64,000 bases of DNA from an uncultured Clostridia bacterium (GCA_905235475.1 CAJOLU010000003.1:40821-104820); one strand, 5' to 3'. Shown: positions 44,328-52,860, numbered from the stretch's first letter. Numbers and translations are program-made. Notes: generated from the letters alone by a model not told the origin.

Positions 44328-46001
44328 TTAATCATAGTTGTTGCTAAGATTATTCCTTGTTATGTGTGTTATTTCACCTTTTTCAATTGTTACAATTTTA
44401 TCACAATATTCTGCATATTTATCGTTGGCAGAGAAGATTATAATTGTTCTTTTTCCATGAAGTGCGTTAATTAAATTCAATAGGTTTTGTTTTTCATCAA
44501 AAGTCAAACTGGTTGGGAATTCATAAAGAGCAATAACTTCTGCTTGTGTTAATAGCGTTCTTGCAAATCCAACCAAATATTGTTTATCAAAAGGAAGAGT
44601 TAACACATTTGTGTAGATTTTGTTTGGGAGAGAGTTAATATATTCAAGTAGATGCATTTTTTCCAAAACATTTATAATATCGTTTTTATTTTTGTTTACC
44701 ATTTTTAAGTTGTAGAGAATTGAACCATCAAAAAACATTGGGTGAGTGCTTAAATAATTGAAGTTTGATGTGTATGTCTTTTTGGAATATTTCATAATAT
44801 CCAAACCATCTAAATTTATTTGACCTTTGGTTGGTGCAAGTTCTCTATGCAAAAGTTTAAATATTGTGCGTTTACCAGATCTTTTTGTTCCATAAATAAG
44901 TGTTGTTTGAAGGGCATTTATGTGCAAATCTATGTTTTTTACTGCTGGGTTATTTTCTTTATCAGCTTTATAGTGAACATTGTTAAAATCAACAAAACCA
45001 ACAATTTCATCGTTATCAATATCACCAAATTCAAGGTTTGGTTTTTCAGTGAAGTTTAAGATATTTTGAACTCTGTTAACATATATTGCGGAGTTTTTGA
45101 GATATGGCATAAATTCAAACACGGAGTTGGTTGTTTCAATTCCAGCTGTTATGTATGGAATAATGATGAAGTATGTTTCAATAGATAATGTTCCTCTTGC
45201 TGTTAAAACAACAGAACCCAGAGTTAGAATAAAGATCATAAAATGATAGAAGACATAGAAGTAGTTGCCGATTGATGAGTCTGCCATTGTTTTTTTGTGT
45301 AGGTCAGAGATGTAATGAGATAGGTGATTTGAGTATTTTCTTTTCCAAGTTTTGTTTAAGTTGAGGTCATTAACCATATCTTTTGAATCAACAATTTCAG
45401 AAAATAGGGTGTATTGTTCGTCGATGTCTTCGCGAATAGTGCGTTGCCTTTGTGCTCTTTTGTTTTCCAAATGATTTAACAATAGGAAGTTAAAAACATC
45501 ACAAATAAGAATTGCAAGCCCAACCCAAACATTAATTACGAAAATGATAATTATCGTCACAATAAGTCTAAAGATTTTTGCAATACACATTGCGGCTTTA
45601 TCGGCGGTGTCGCCAAGATTAAATATTTCTGTATGTAAAATATTTAGAAGCTTTTCTTTTGGTGTTTTCTTAAAATTTGAATTTTTAGATTTATAGATTT
45701 TATCAACAACTTCATTATTCAGCCTTACAAAAACACTTTCAATAAGTTTTGCATACACCAAATAATTCACATGGTAGAACAATCTTTCAAGCACTAACAA
45801 CCCAAACACAATAGTAAGATATAAAACAGCACCCCACCAGTTACTGGCGTTAATTGCAATAATAACTTTTGCTGCGAATATTGGTGAGATGATGATGCAC
45901 GAATAAGACAGAATCATTGCAAGAGTTGATATAATAAAATATTTCTTGCTTGGTTTTGCAACTTTCCACCAAGTTTTTAGTATTTTTATATTTTCAAACA
46001 T
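44328..46001 (-). CDS. ABC-exporter-fold protein with degenerate ATPase motifs
   Basis: 557 residues from the ATG at 46001. Residues ~20-310 have the six-segment exporter membrane domain and ~340-557 the nucleotide-binding domain. Every ATPase motif is altered: Walker A is GTKRSGKR (371-378; Arg replaces Ser/Thr), the Q-loop Gln is Thr (STHPMFF), the LSGGQ signature is LPFDKQYLVGFAR, Walker B ends ALYE (Tyr for Asp, 493) and the H-loop His is replaced (FSAN, about 523-526). The frame is intact, so this is not a simple pseudogene. No partner half-transporter is adjacent. The promoter implies a leaderless mRNA. It may bind but hardly hydrolyse ATP. Confidence 0.75.
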   Translation of the reverse strand: MFENIKILKTWWKVAKPSKKYFIISTLAMILSYSCIIISPIFAAKVIIAINASNWWGAVLYLTIVFGLLVLERLFYHVNYLVYAKLIESVFVRLNNEVVDKIYKSKNSNFKKTPKEKLLNILHTEIFNLGDTADKAAMCIAKIFRLIVTIIIIFVINVWVGLAILICDVFNFLLLNHLENKRAQRQRTIREDIDEQYTLFSEIVDSKDMVNDLNLNKTWKRKYSNHLSHYISDLHKKTMADSSIGNYFYVFYHFMIFILTLGSVVLTARGTLSIETYFIIIPYITAGIETTNSVFEFMPYLKNSAIYVNRVQNILNFTEKPNLEFGDIDNDEIVGFVDFNNVHYKADKENNPAVKNIDLHINALQTTLIYGTKRSGKRTIFKLLHRELAPTKGQINLDGLDIMKYSKKTYTSNFNYLSTHPMFFDGSILYNLKMVNKNKNDIINVLEKMHLLEYINSLPNKIYTNVLTLPFDKQYLVGFARTLLTQAEVIALYEFPTSLTFDEKQNLLNLINALHGKRTIIIFSANDKYAEYCDKIVTIEKGEITHITRNNLSNNYD

Positions 46002-46007
46002 ATAAAA

Positions 46008-46036
46008 ATAATAGCATTTAACAACAAAAAAGTAAA
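46008..46036 (-). promoter_or_regulatory. Promoter of the ABC-like gene, predicted leaderless
   Basis: Minus strand TTTACT (46036-46031), 17-nt spacer, TGC-TATTAT (-10 at 46013-46008), then 6 nt to the ATG. Confidence 0.6.
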
Positions 46037-46063
46037 ACAAAAAAACAATTTTTTGAGTTTTAG

Positions 46064-46092
46064 TTGAGTTTTTTCGCATTTTGTGATATGAT
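46064..46092 (+). promoter_or_regulatory. Promoter of the tRNA-Thr unit
   Basis: TTGAGT (46064-46069), 17-nt spacer, TATGAT (46087-46092), 22 nt before the first tRNA-like copy. The terminator at 46531 closes the unit. Confidence 0.7.
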
Positions 46093-46113
46093 GTAATCGT
46101 GTTTCAATATTAT

Positions 46114-46212
46114 GCTGATGTGGCTCAGTTGGCGATGAGCGTTTCAAAAAACTTGCCAGTGGCAAGTTTTTAGCGAAGAGAGCGAGCAGTTTGTAACTGC
46201 CGCTGGAAGACC
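46114..46212 (+). other. Disrupted tRNA-like copy 1 with two-hairpin insert
   Basis: Begins with GCTGATGTGGCTCAGTTGG (46114-46132), one base different from the first 19 nt of the tRNA-Thr at 46280. Where the D-loop would continue comes an insert with hairpin 1, ACTTGCC-AGT-GGCAAGT flanked by A/T runs (46146-46171), and hairpin 2, AGCG-a-GCAGTT-tgt-AACTGC-CGCT (46181-46204), then GGAAGACC. No 3' tRNA half follows. It lies inside a unit with its own promoter and terminator. Confidence 0.65.
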
Positions 46213-46279
46213 TTGGGGCTACCTAAAACATAAAAGTTAAACTTACTAGAAAACATATTGTATACACAAAAAGATATAT

Positions 46280-46355
46280 GCTGATGTGGCTCAGGTGGTA
46301 GAGCAATTGATTCGTAATCAATAGGTCAGGGGTTCGAATCCCCTCATCAGCTCCA
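46280..46355 (+). tRNA. tRNA-Thr (anticodon CGU)
   Basis: 76 nt with encoded CCA. Acceptor GCTGATG / CATCAGC, D-arm GGCTCAGGTGGTAGAGC, anticodon stem ATTGA/TCAAT with CGT in the loop TTCGTAA, T-arm GGGGTTCGAATCCCC. All arms pair. Confidence 0.93.
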
Positions 46356-46384
46356 TTCGTGTAACATAAGTTGTGCTCTAACAA

Positions 46385-46528
46385 CGGGCTCAGTTGGCGC
46401 GACGCGTTAAGAAAACTTGCCAGTGGCAAGTTTTTAGCCAAAGCGGACACCACTTTATGTGGTGGCGGAAGAGCAGCGCGCTCATGAATAGCGCAGGTCA
46501 GGGGCTTAAAATCCCCTCATCAGCTCCA
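46385..46528 (+). other. Disrupted tRNA-like copy 2 with related two-hairpin insert
   Basis: Starts GGGCTCAGTTGGCG without a matching 5' acceptor. The insert has the same hairpin 1 (ACTTGCC-AGT-GGCAAGT, 46412-46434) and a hairpin 2 at the same place but with a different stem (CACCAC-tttat-GTGGTG within CG...CG, 46444-46467). Then GGAAGAGCA leads into a tRNA 3' half: GCGCGCTCATGAATAGCGC (odd 9-nt loop), GGTCAGGGG, a damaged T-loop, and CCCCTCATCAGCTCCA identical to the end of tRNA-Thr. Not a functional tRNA as it stands. Confidence 0.65.
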
Positions 46529-46530
46529 AT

Positions 46531-46565
46531 AAACACTTTGTCATAATGCAAAGTGTTTTTTTGTA
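46531..46565 (+). terminator. Terminator of the tRNA-Thr unit
   Basis: AAACACTTTG / CAAAGTGTTT stem followed by a T-run. Confidence 0.85.
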
Positions 46566-46620
46566 TTTGACTTTTGCGTAGTGAGTGTTTTATAATAAAT
46601 CTATAACAAAAGGAGCAAAT

Positions 46621-49071
46621 ATGATAGATAAAATTGAAGTGCGTGGAGCAAGAGTTCACAACTTAAAAAATATTAATGTTGACATTCCATTAAACAAAAT
46701 TGTTGGAATTTCGGGTGTTTCTGGAAGTGGTAAGTCTTCTTTGGCACTTGGTGTTTTGTATGCAGAAGGTTCAAGAAGATATTTGGAGGCACTTTCAACC
46801 TACACAAGACGAAGAATTACCCAAAGTGAGAAAGCCAAAGTTGATTCTGTGTTGCATGTGCCATCAAGTTTGGCACTTCATCAAAGACCAAATGTGCCAA
46901 GCATACGCTCAACTTTTGGAACAGCAACTGAACTTTTGAACTCATTAAGACTAATGTTTTCGCGTTGTGGTAACTATATTTGCCCTAATGGTCATATTTG
47001 TAAGGCTTCTGCACAAGTTGCTAGGGAGCAAGATATTGAGTGTGACGTGTGTCATGTGAAGTTTCGTGGGTTGGGTGCTGAAGATTATGCTTTTAATTCG
47101 CGTGGTGCGTGCCCTGTTTGTCAGGGAACTGGGATTGTTCAAACAGTTGATATGGACTCTCTTGTTCCAAACCAAAATTTGAGCATTGATGATGGCGCTG
47201 TGGCACCTTGGAACTCGCTTATGTGGTCACTTATGGTTGATGTTTGCCGTGCGATGGGTGTTAGAACTGATATTCCATTTAAGGATTTAACTGATGAGGA
47301 AAAGCAAATTGTATATGATGGTCCAATGGTTAAAAAACGAATTTTCTATAAGTCAAAAAACGAAGATAGTGTGAACGCTGGTGAACTGAATTTCACATAT
47401 TATAGTGCCAAAGCCACAGTTTTGAATGCTTTAAAGAAAGTTAAAGATGAAAAGAGTATGGCTCGTGTTGCCAAATTTTTGAAAGAAGAAAAGTGCGAGG
47501 AATGTGGAGGATCAAGGCTAAACAAGAGGGCTAATTCCACACTTTTGGGTGGAAAAACATTATATGAAACAACGCAAATGAGTTTGCTTGAATTATATAA
47601 ATGGTTGCCAGAGGTGGTTGAAAATCTAGACAGCCAAGTAAAAGAAATGGGGCAAAATATTTTGGAAGAATTTATGGTTGATGCAAAAGCGCTACTATCT
47701 TTGGGGCTTGGTTATTTAACACTTGATAGAGCATCTAACACTCTTTCAACTGGAGAACTTCAAAGGGTGCAACTTGCAAGAACTGTGAAAAACAGGACAA
47801 CTGGTGTTTTGTATGTTTTAGATGAGCCTTCAATTGGGCTTCATCCAAATAATGTTGATGGTTTAATTGATGTTATGCATAAACTGGTTGAAGATGGAAA
47901 CTCAATTGTTTTGGTGGACCACGACACAAATATTTTAAAAGTTTGCGACCACATTATTGAAATTGGGCCAAAAGCAGGTAAAAATGGTGGTAACATTATT
48001 TTTGAAGGAACAGTGAAAGAATGTGAAAAGAGTGAAAAGTCTGTTATTGGGAAATATTTAGCAGAGAAAGAACAAATAAAAGTAATTGAAAACTCTAAAA
48101 ATGTTTTTGACAAGGGTCAAATCACATTAGAAATGGACAAAATTCACACCTTAAAACCAATGAAAGTAAGTTTTCCAAAAAATAAGATGACAGTTGTTAC
48201 TGGTGTTTCAGGAAGTGGAAAAACAACACTTGTTTTGGAGTCACTTTGCCCAGCAATTATGGCAAGTTTGCATAAAGAAAAAAAGCCAGAGCACATAAAA
48301 AGCATAGATGCTTCTGGAATTAAAAAAGTAAATTTAATTGATGCCACGCCAATTGGCAGTAATGTTCGAAGCACCGTTGCAACTTATTCTGGAGTTTTAG
48401 ATGATTTAAGAAAGTTGTATGCAAGTTTAAGTCACAAATATAAGAATAGTGATTTTTCATATAACACTGGGAAATTAAAGTGTAAAACTTGTGATGGAAC
48501 TGGAATTATTTCTATGGATATTCAGTTCTTGCCAGACCTTGAACTTGTTTGTGATGATTGTGATGGACTTAGATATTCAAAAGAAGTTGAATCTGTTTTA
48601 TATAACAACAAGTCCATAAAAGATGTTATGGCACTAACTATTGATGAAGCAATTAAGTTCTTTGAAAAAGAAAGTAAAATTAAGAGCAAGCTTGAAGTTT
48701 TGTCTGAATTGGGGATTGGGTATTTGACTTTGGGAGAAAGCACGCCGGCACTTTCTGGTGGAGAGGCACAAAGGCTAAAACTTGCGTCAGAAATTGATAA
48801 ACTTCAAAATGATGCTTTGTTTGTGTTTGATGAGCCAAGTGTAGGGCTCCATCCAGATGATGTTAAAAATCTTTTAAAAGTGTTTAAGAAATTGATGAAA
48901 AACGGGGCAACAATCATTGTTATTGAACATGATTTAGATATTATTAAGAACGCAAATTATATTATTGATATGGGGCCACTTGGTGGTGAAATGGGTGGAG
49001 AAATAGTGGCAGCAGGCTCTGTGGAAGATATTAAAAATTGCAAGAAAAGTTTAACTGGCAAATATTTATAA
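46621..49071 (+). CDS. UvrA2-like excinuclease ABC ATPase
   Basis: 816 residues from the ATG at 46621 (AAAGGAG site). Two ABC ATPase halves: Walker A GVSGSGKSSL (about 35-44) and GVSGSGKTTL, signatures STGELQRVQLART and SGGEAQRLKLASE, Walker B VLDEPSIGL and VFDEPSVGL. Zinc modules (CPNGH..C, CDVC, CPVCQGTG, CKTCDGTG...CDDCDG) are present. At 816 residues it is about 120 shorter than canonical UvrA (about 940), as in class II UvrA2 proteins that lack the UvrB-binding region and are tied to DNA-damage or drug tolerance rather than core repair. No uvrB is adjacent. Confidence 0.85.
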   Translation: MIDKIEVRGARVHNLKNINVDIPLNKIVGISGVSGSGKSSLALGVLYAEGSRRYLEALSTYTRRRITQSEKAKVDSVLHVPSSLALHQRPNVPSIRSTFGTATELLNSLRLMFSRCGNYICPNGHICKASAQVAREQDIECDVCHVKFRGLGAEDYAFNSRGACPVCQGTGIVQTVDMDSLVPNQNLSIDDGAVAPWNSLMWSLMVDVCRAMGVRTDIPFKDLTDEEKQIVYDGPMVKKRIFYKSKNEDSVNAGELNFTYYSAKATVLNALKKVKDEKSMARVAKFLKEEKCEECGGSRLNKRANSTLLGGKTLYETTQMSLLELYKWLPEVVENLDSQVKEMGQNILEEFMVDAKALLSLGLGYLTLDRASNTLSTGELQRVQLARTVKNRTTGVLYVLDEPSIGLHPNNVDGLIDVMHKLVEDGNSIVLVDHDTNILKVCDHIIEIGPKAGKNGGNIIFEGTVKECEKSEKSVIGKYLAEKEQIKVIENSKNVFDKGQITLEMDKIHTLKPMKVSFPKNKMTVVTGVSGSGKTTLVLESLCPAIMASLHKEKKPEHIKSIDASGIKKVNLIDATPIGSNVRSTVATYSGVLDDLRKLYASLSHKYKNSDFSYNTGKLKCKTCDGTGIISMDIQFLPDLELVCDDCDGLRYSKEVESVLYNNKSIKDVMALTIDEAIKFFEKESKIKSKLEVLSELGIGYLTLGESTPALSGGEAQRLKLASEIDKLQNDALFVFDEPSVGLHPDDVKNLLKVFKKLMKNGATIIVIEHDLDIIKNANYIIDMGPLGGEMGGEIVAAGSVEDIKNCKKSLTGKYL

Positions 49072-49085
49072 TAAAATTTATTTAC

Positions 49086-49115
49086 AAAAAGCAGGATGAA
49101 TTTTCCTGCTTTTTT
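49086..49115 (+). terminator. Terminator of the UvrA2-like gene
   Basis: AAAAAGCAGGA / TCCTGCTTTTT stem with T-run. Confidence 0.87.
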
Positions 49116-49276
49116 GCATATTATTTTGTTTAAAAACATAAGATTAAATAACTTAAAAAGTTAAAATCGACACAATTCGACAAAAATATTAAATATCCAG
49201 CAATAATATAGCGTAAATAAAACTTTTTAAATTAGACTTAAAACAAAAAATAAATTAAAATAAAGGAGTATGTTAA

Positions 49277-50041
49277 ATGAAATTTTTAGTGCTAAAAAAA
49301 CATACTTTAAAAATCGCCATTATAGGTTTGTGCTTATGTGCACTTTTGGCACTTCCTTTTGGCGAGAATTCCGCAGCATCAGTTTTCTTTGGTGACAACT
49401 TACGAAAGGTCCCAATCTATTCTGTTGAAACAACAGAAAATAAAGTGGCAATATCTTTTGATGCAGCTTGGGGCGCAGACAAAACAGAGGGAATTATGGA
49501 AACGCTTAAAGAGTATCACGCAAATGCCACATTCTTTTTGGTTGGATTTTGGGTGGAAGATTATCCAGAGGTGTCAAAGAAGATTGCAGAAAATGGTTTT
49601 GAAATTGGAACACATAGCAACACACACCCAGATATGGTTAAACTTTCTCGTGAACAAAAAAAATTAGAACTAACCACGTCTATTGATATAATACAAAAGA
49701 CAACGGGTGTTTCGCCATCATTATTTCGAGCTCCTTTTGGGAGTTATAACAATGAACTAATTGATGTGGCAGAAAGCTTAAATTTAAAAACAATTCAATG
49801 GGATGTCGATTCATTAGACTGGAAAGGTATTAGTGCCAATGAAATACATTCACGAATTATGTCTAGGGTGAAAAATGGCTCAATTATTTTGTGCCATAAC
49901 AATTCCAAAAACATTTTAAACGCACTTCCATTAATTCTTTCATCTCTTCAAGCCAAAGGGTATAGCATTTGCAGTGTGGGCGAATTAATTTATCAGGATT
50001 CATATGTGATTGATAGGGCTGGTGTTCAGAAAAAAATATAA
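49277..50041 (+). CDS. PdaB-like polysaccharide deacetylase (CE4)
   Basis: 254 residues with an AAAGGAG site. N-terminal membrane segment/signal (LKIAIIGLCLCALLALPFG). CE4 catalytic motifs: SFDAAWG (motif 1; the 'aW' variant is typical of the spore protein PdaB), HSNTHPDM (motif 2, metal His), RAPFGSYN (motif 3), WDVDSLDWKG (motif 4) and ILCHNN (motif 5, here Asn after His). The family deacetylates peptidoglycan-type sugars; PdaB is needed for spore stability. With gpr it is one of two spore-linked genes in the window. Confidence 0.84.
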   Translation: MKFLVLKKHTLKIAIIGLCLCALLALPFGENSAASVFFGDNLRKVPIYSVETTENKVAISFDAAWGADKTEGIMETLKEYHANATFFLVGFWVEDYPEVSKKIAENGFEIGTHSNTHPDMVKLSREQKKLELTTSIDIIQKTTGVSPSLFRAPFGSYNNELIDVAESLNLKTIQWDVDSLDWKGISANEIHSRIMSRVKNGSIILCHNNSKNILNALPLILSSLQAKGYSICSVGELIYQDSYVIDRAGVQKKI

Positions 50042-50059
50042 AAAACAATGGAGTAAATA

Positions 50060-50734
50060 ATGAGTTTTGAATTATGTAATAATAACAAGGTATATTTGTA
50101 TGGAAAAGTTGTGTCTAAACCAGAGTTTAGTCATGAAATATATGGAGAAAAATTTTTTGATATTAATATTGAAGTGAACAGGTTATCAGAGCAAACAGAC
50201 ATCATTCCAATAACAATTTCTGAAAGGCTTTTTAATGAGGAAACAATGGGGCTTAATTGTTTTGTTGCGGTTAAAGGGCAGTTTAGGTCATATAACAAAA
50301 TGATTGATGGCCATAGCAAACTAATGTTAACAGTTTTTGTTAGAGAAGTTTGTGAGCCAAACTTTGCACTTAATGGAAATGTTATAGAAATTGTGGGGTA
50401 TGTGTGCAAAAACCCAATCTTTCGAACAACGCCTTTTAGAAGAGAAATTTGTGATGTTTTGCTTGCTGTTAACAGGGCGTATAACAAGTCGGATTATTTG
50501 CCTTGCATCGCTTGGGGGCGAAACGCTAGATTTGTTAGTGAATTGGAAGTAGGGCAAAAAGTTTTTATGACTGGCAGAATTCAGTCTAGGCAATATCAAA
50601 AACGAATAAATGAAAACTCTTCGGAAACACGAACGGCTTTTGAAGTTTCAATTTCTCAAATATCCACAGAGGACAACATAGAAAAAGTTTTGTTTGAAGT
50701 TGAACAAGCAAATTTGGTTAGCAAAGGGATATAA
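50060..50734 (+). CDS. SSB-like protein with two OB folds
   Basis: 224 residues with an ATGGAG site. Residues about 6-95 (NKVYLYGKVVSKPEFSHE...FFDINIEVNR...FVAVKGQFRSY) and 104-205 (NVIEIVGYVCKNPIFRTTP...CDVLLAVNRAY...KVFMTGRIQSRQY) each follow the single-stranded-DNA-binding OB-fold pattern, so the protein is an internal duplication rather than a tetrameric single-OB SSB. It lacks the acidic C-terminal tail of housekeeping SSB. Role in recombination or replication is likely but not specific. Confidence 0.72.
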   Translation: MSFELCNNNKVYLYGKVVSKPEFSHEIYGEKFFDINIEVNRLSEQTDIIPITISERLFNEETMGLNCFVAVKGQFRSYNKMIDGHSKLMLTVFVREVCEPNFALNGNVIEIVGYVCKNPIFRTTPFRREICDVLLAVNRAYNKSDYLPCIAWGRNARFVSELEVGQKVFMTGRIQSRQYQKRINENSSETRTAFEVSISQISTEDNIEKVLFEVEQANLVSKGI

Positions 50735-50774
50735 AAAGAGTTTGAAGTTTGGCAAAATTAAAATTATCACAAAA

Positions 50775-50809
50775 TAAAGGAATTACAAAATAATGTAATT
50801 CCTTTTTTG
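50775..50809. terminator. Bidirectional terminator
   Basis: AAAGGAATTAC / GTAATTCCTTTTTT stem between the converging SSB-like and 50832 genes. Confidence 0.8.
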
Positions 50810-50831
50810 CGTTAGTTTCAAAAAGCAGAAA

Positions 50832-52352
50832 CTATTTGTTTTTATCTTTTTTGAGCATTGTTACCAAAATTAAGATTGCTCCAAAAACAACTGTGATTGA
50901 CACCAAAACAATTCCAATGATCTCGCCACTTGTTAAAGCCCTTCCACCATTGTTTATGTTTTCATCTTCTATGATTGATGGCTCAATTGTTGTTGTGGTG
51001 TTTTCTATATAGTAGTTTGTGTTGATGTAATATGTTTTGCCTTTATAAACAATTTGTGAGAATTGTGTTCCAGAAAAGTCTTTTGTGCCAAAGTTTTGGA
51101 TTGTCATTGTGTGAAGTGTGTTCTTGCTTAAAACTAGGGGCTCTCCGTTTTCATCTTTTGCTAAATATGCTGCATCTTGAGTTGATGGATAAAGATAGAG
51201 TGGTGTTTTTTGATGCAAAATTCGAATTGTTTTTTCTGTTTCCGAACTGCTGCTAACTTGTGCGTCTTGGCACTTAATAAAGCCAGTGATTGGCAACTCT
51301 GACATATCGTTAATGAACACAAAATAGAAGTCGCCAGTTTTTGTGATTGCACAAAGATTGGTGTTTGCATCTATTATTATGGTTTCGTCATTAAGGGTTT
51401 GAGTGTAGATGCAGTTATCATAAGAGTAGAGGATTGTGTTTTTTGTGGTGGTTATTAGAAAGCATTCAAACCTCTCATTTTTATAGTCCACAATTGTGCT
51501 TGAGGATAGTGGGTCAATAAAATCTTCTGCTTGCAATTTTGTGATTTGAGTGTTTGTTGCACAAAAAATTTCTCCACTCAAATATTCAATTTCAAAAGTT
51601 GTTGCATTTGCAAAAATGGGGTTTTCAAAACTGCTAATTTCAGTTTGTGTTGATTTATATAGTTTTTGGTCTGTTAAAACAAATAGGGTGTTGTGATAAT
51701 CTAGTTTAATATCTTTGATTGTTCCGCTAATTGTGTTTAATCCAAAATAGTTGTTTAGTTCAACATATGAATTATTTTCAACTTTGTAGAATGAGTTTTC
51801 CGCAAAAAGAATTAAAAAGTTTTTATCTAGTGAAACTGCAATTTTACTATTTTGATTTAATGTTATTCCATCTAGTTTGCAAAAAACATCAAATTTGTCA
51901 CTTACATTTTTAACCAAAACATAAGAAACATCCTCAGTATCTTTACATAGGGCATAGATATTGTTATTAATGTCGCAATCAAGGTCAAAAATTTTTCCAA
52001 CATCATTATTATCCCCAAAAAGATTGAAAACGTGATCTTGACTCAACATTCCAAAAGAGCCAGTTTGGGTGTAGAAAACATTTCCATCAAAGTCGGCAAT
52101 AACAAGTTCAGGCGTTTTTGATGTTTCAAAACTTTGAGTTTCATTTGTGTGTTGATTTATGTAACAAATTTGTTTGTTCGTTGTGTCTGTGTAATAAAGA
52201 GTGCTGTTCTTATAGTCTAAACTGCTTGAAGAAACTTCAATCAAAAAACCACTTTCTTCAGCATAAGCAACTATGTTCGTTGGCAAAAGTAACAAGATTG
52301 AAATAACCACAGTTGCTAGAATTGCACTTAAATATTTTATTATTTTCTCCAT
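50832..52352 (-). CDS. Secreted membrane-anchored protein with repeat domain and SH3-like region
   Basis: 506 residues; weak ribosome site. Signal peptide (ILATVVISILLLLPTNIVAYAEES), then ~330 residues of short repeated strands (e.g. FDGNVFYTQTG, LDYHNTLFVLTDQKLY) that look like a beta-propeller, then a bacterial-SH3-like region (about 370-450: IRILHQKTPLYLYPS ... YKGKTYYINTNYYI). A C-terminal membrane segment (IIGIVLVSITVVFGAILILV) and a KKDKNK tail complete it. Same architecture, in longer form, as the 53363 gene. Function unknown; a wall- or surface-sensing role is plausible. The folD relic promoter may drive it. Confidence 0.68.
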   Translation of the reverse strand: MEKIIKYLSAILATVVISILLLLPTNIVAYAEESGFLIEVSSSSLDYKNSTLYYTDTTNKQICYINQHTNETQSFETSKTPELVIADFDGNVFYTQTGSFGMLSQDHVFNLFGDNNDVGKIFDLDCDINNNIYALCKDTEDVSYVLVKNVSDKFDVFCKLDGITLNQNSKIAVSLDKNFLILFAENSFYKVENNSYVELNNYFGLNTISGTIKDIKLDYHNTLFVLTDQKLYKSTQTEISSFENPIFANATTFEIEYLSGEIFCATNTQITKLQAEDFIDPLSSSTIVDYKNERFECFLITTTKNTILYSYDNCIYTQTLNDETIIIDANTNLCAITKTGDFYFVFINDMSELPITGFIKCQDAQVSSSSETEKTIRILHQKTPLYLYPSTQDAAYLAKDENGEPLVLSKNTLHTMTIQNFGTKDFSGTQFSQIVYKGKTYYINTNYYIENTTTTIEPSIIEDENINNGGRALTSGEIIGIVLVSITVVFGAILILVTMLKKDKNK

Positions 52353-52444
52353 TTTTTTCCTTTTGTTTTTTATTTTCTTTCAATAGTTTTTTATTAACTT
52401 TTTCAATAGATTTTGTGTTTATTTTGTTTTGAATAAGATGATCA

Positions 52445-52531
52445 TCAATCATTTTTTACATTCTTTTCAACGCGTGTTCTAAGATCTCCTTTAATTTCGC
52501 TCGACAATATTTTTCCATTTAGTTCGATCAT
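52445..52531 (-). pseudogene. 5' relic resembling folD
   Basis: A 28-codon frame from ATG at 52531 to TGA at 52445. The peptide starts MIELNGKILSSEIKGDLRTR, a close match in pattern to FolD N-termini ('i..GK..a..ik.el...v'), but stops before the catalytic YxxxK region, and no further folD sequence follows. It keeps a promoter directly upstream with 6 nt to the ATG. This looks like a decayed or deleted methylenetetrahydrofolate dehydrogenase/cyclohydrolase gene; identity rests on a short match. Confidence 0.5.
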
Positions 52532-52537
52532 ACCAAA

Positions 52538-52566
52538 ATTGTAACATAAATAATAACAAAAAGCAA
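52538..52566 (-). promoter_or_regulatory. Promoter upstream of the folD-like relic
   Basis: Minus strand TTGCTT (52566-52561), 17-nt spacer, TACAAT (52543-52538), ATG 6 nt later (leaderless layout). No terminator is seen before the 52352 gene, so the promoter may now serve that gene. Confidence 0.6.
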
Positions 52567-52765
52567 GAAGTAAATATTGTTTGGGTTATTTTATCTAAAA
52601 AATTTATTTTTAAGATTTTTATGATTTTGTGTGATATTGTGACATATTATTGTTGCAATATATGTGAAAAACTAGAACATATATTTAAAAAATAAATCAA
52701 ATGTTCTAAAAATTTAATATTTTACAATATTTTAAAATAATATTCAAAAATATGGCGTGTGACTA

Positions 52766-52793
52766 TTGACAAAGGTAGAATATATATTATAAA
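52766..52793 (+). promoter_or_regulatory. Promoter of the sigma-region-4-like gene
   Basis: TTGACA (52766-52771), 16-nt spacer, TATAAA (52788-52793), leader of ~60 nt with AAAGGAG. Between it and 52566 the DNA is very AT-rich with no supported feature. Confidence 0.7.
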
Positions 52794-52860
52794 ATGCAGT
52801 TGATAGGGCGTATATCGCTCTAGGGCTATTTACATATTTTTTTAAAAAAAAGGAGAAAAA

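Noticed and set aside
46223-46453. 76-codon minus-strand frame across tRNA-Thr
   Set aside because: The GIRTPDLLITNQLLYH-type peptide is the familiar false product of antisense tRNA sequence.
52258-52452. Possible 64-codon gene after the folD relic
   Set aside because: Lys/Asn-rich, no ribosome site, no folD similarity and overlaps the start of the 52352 gene.
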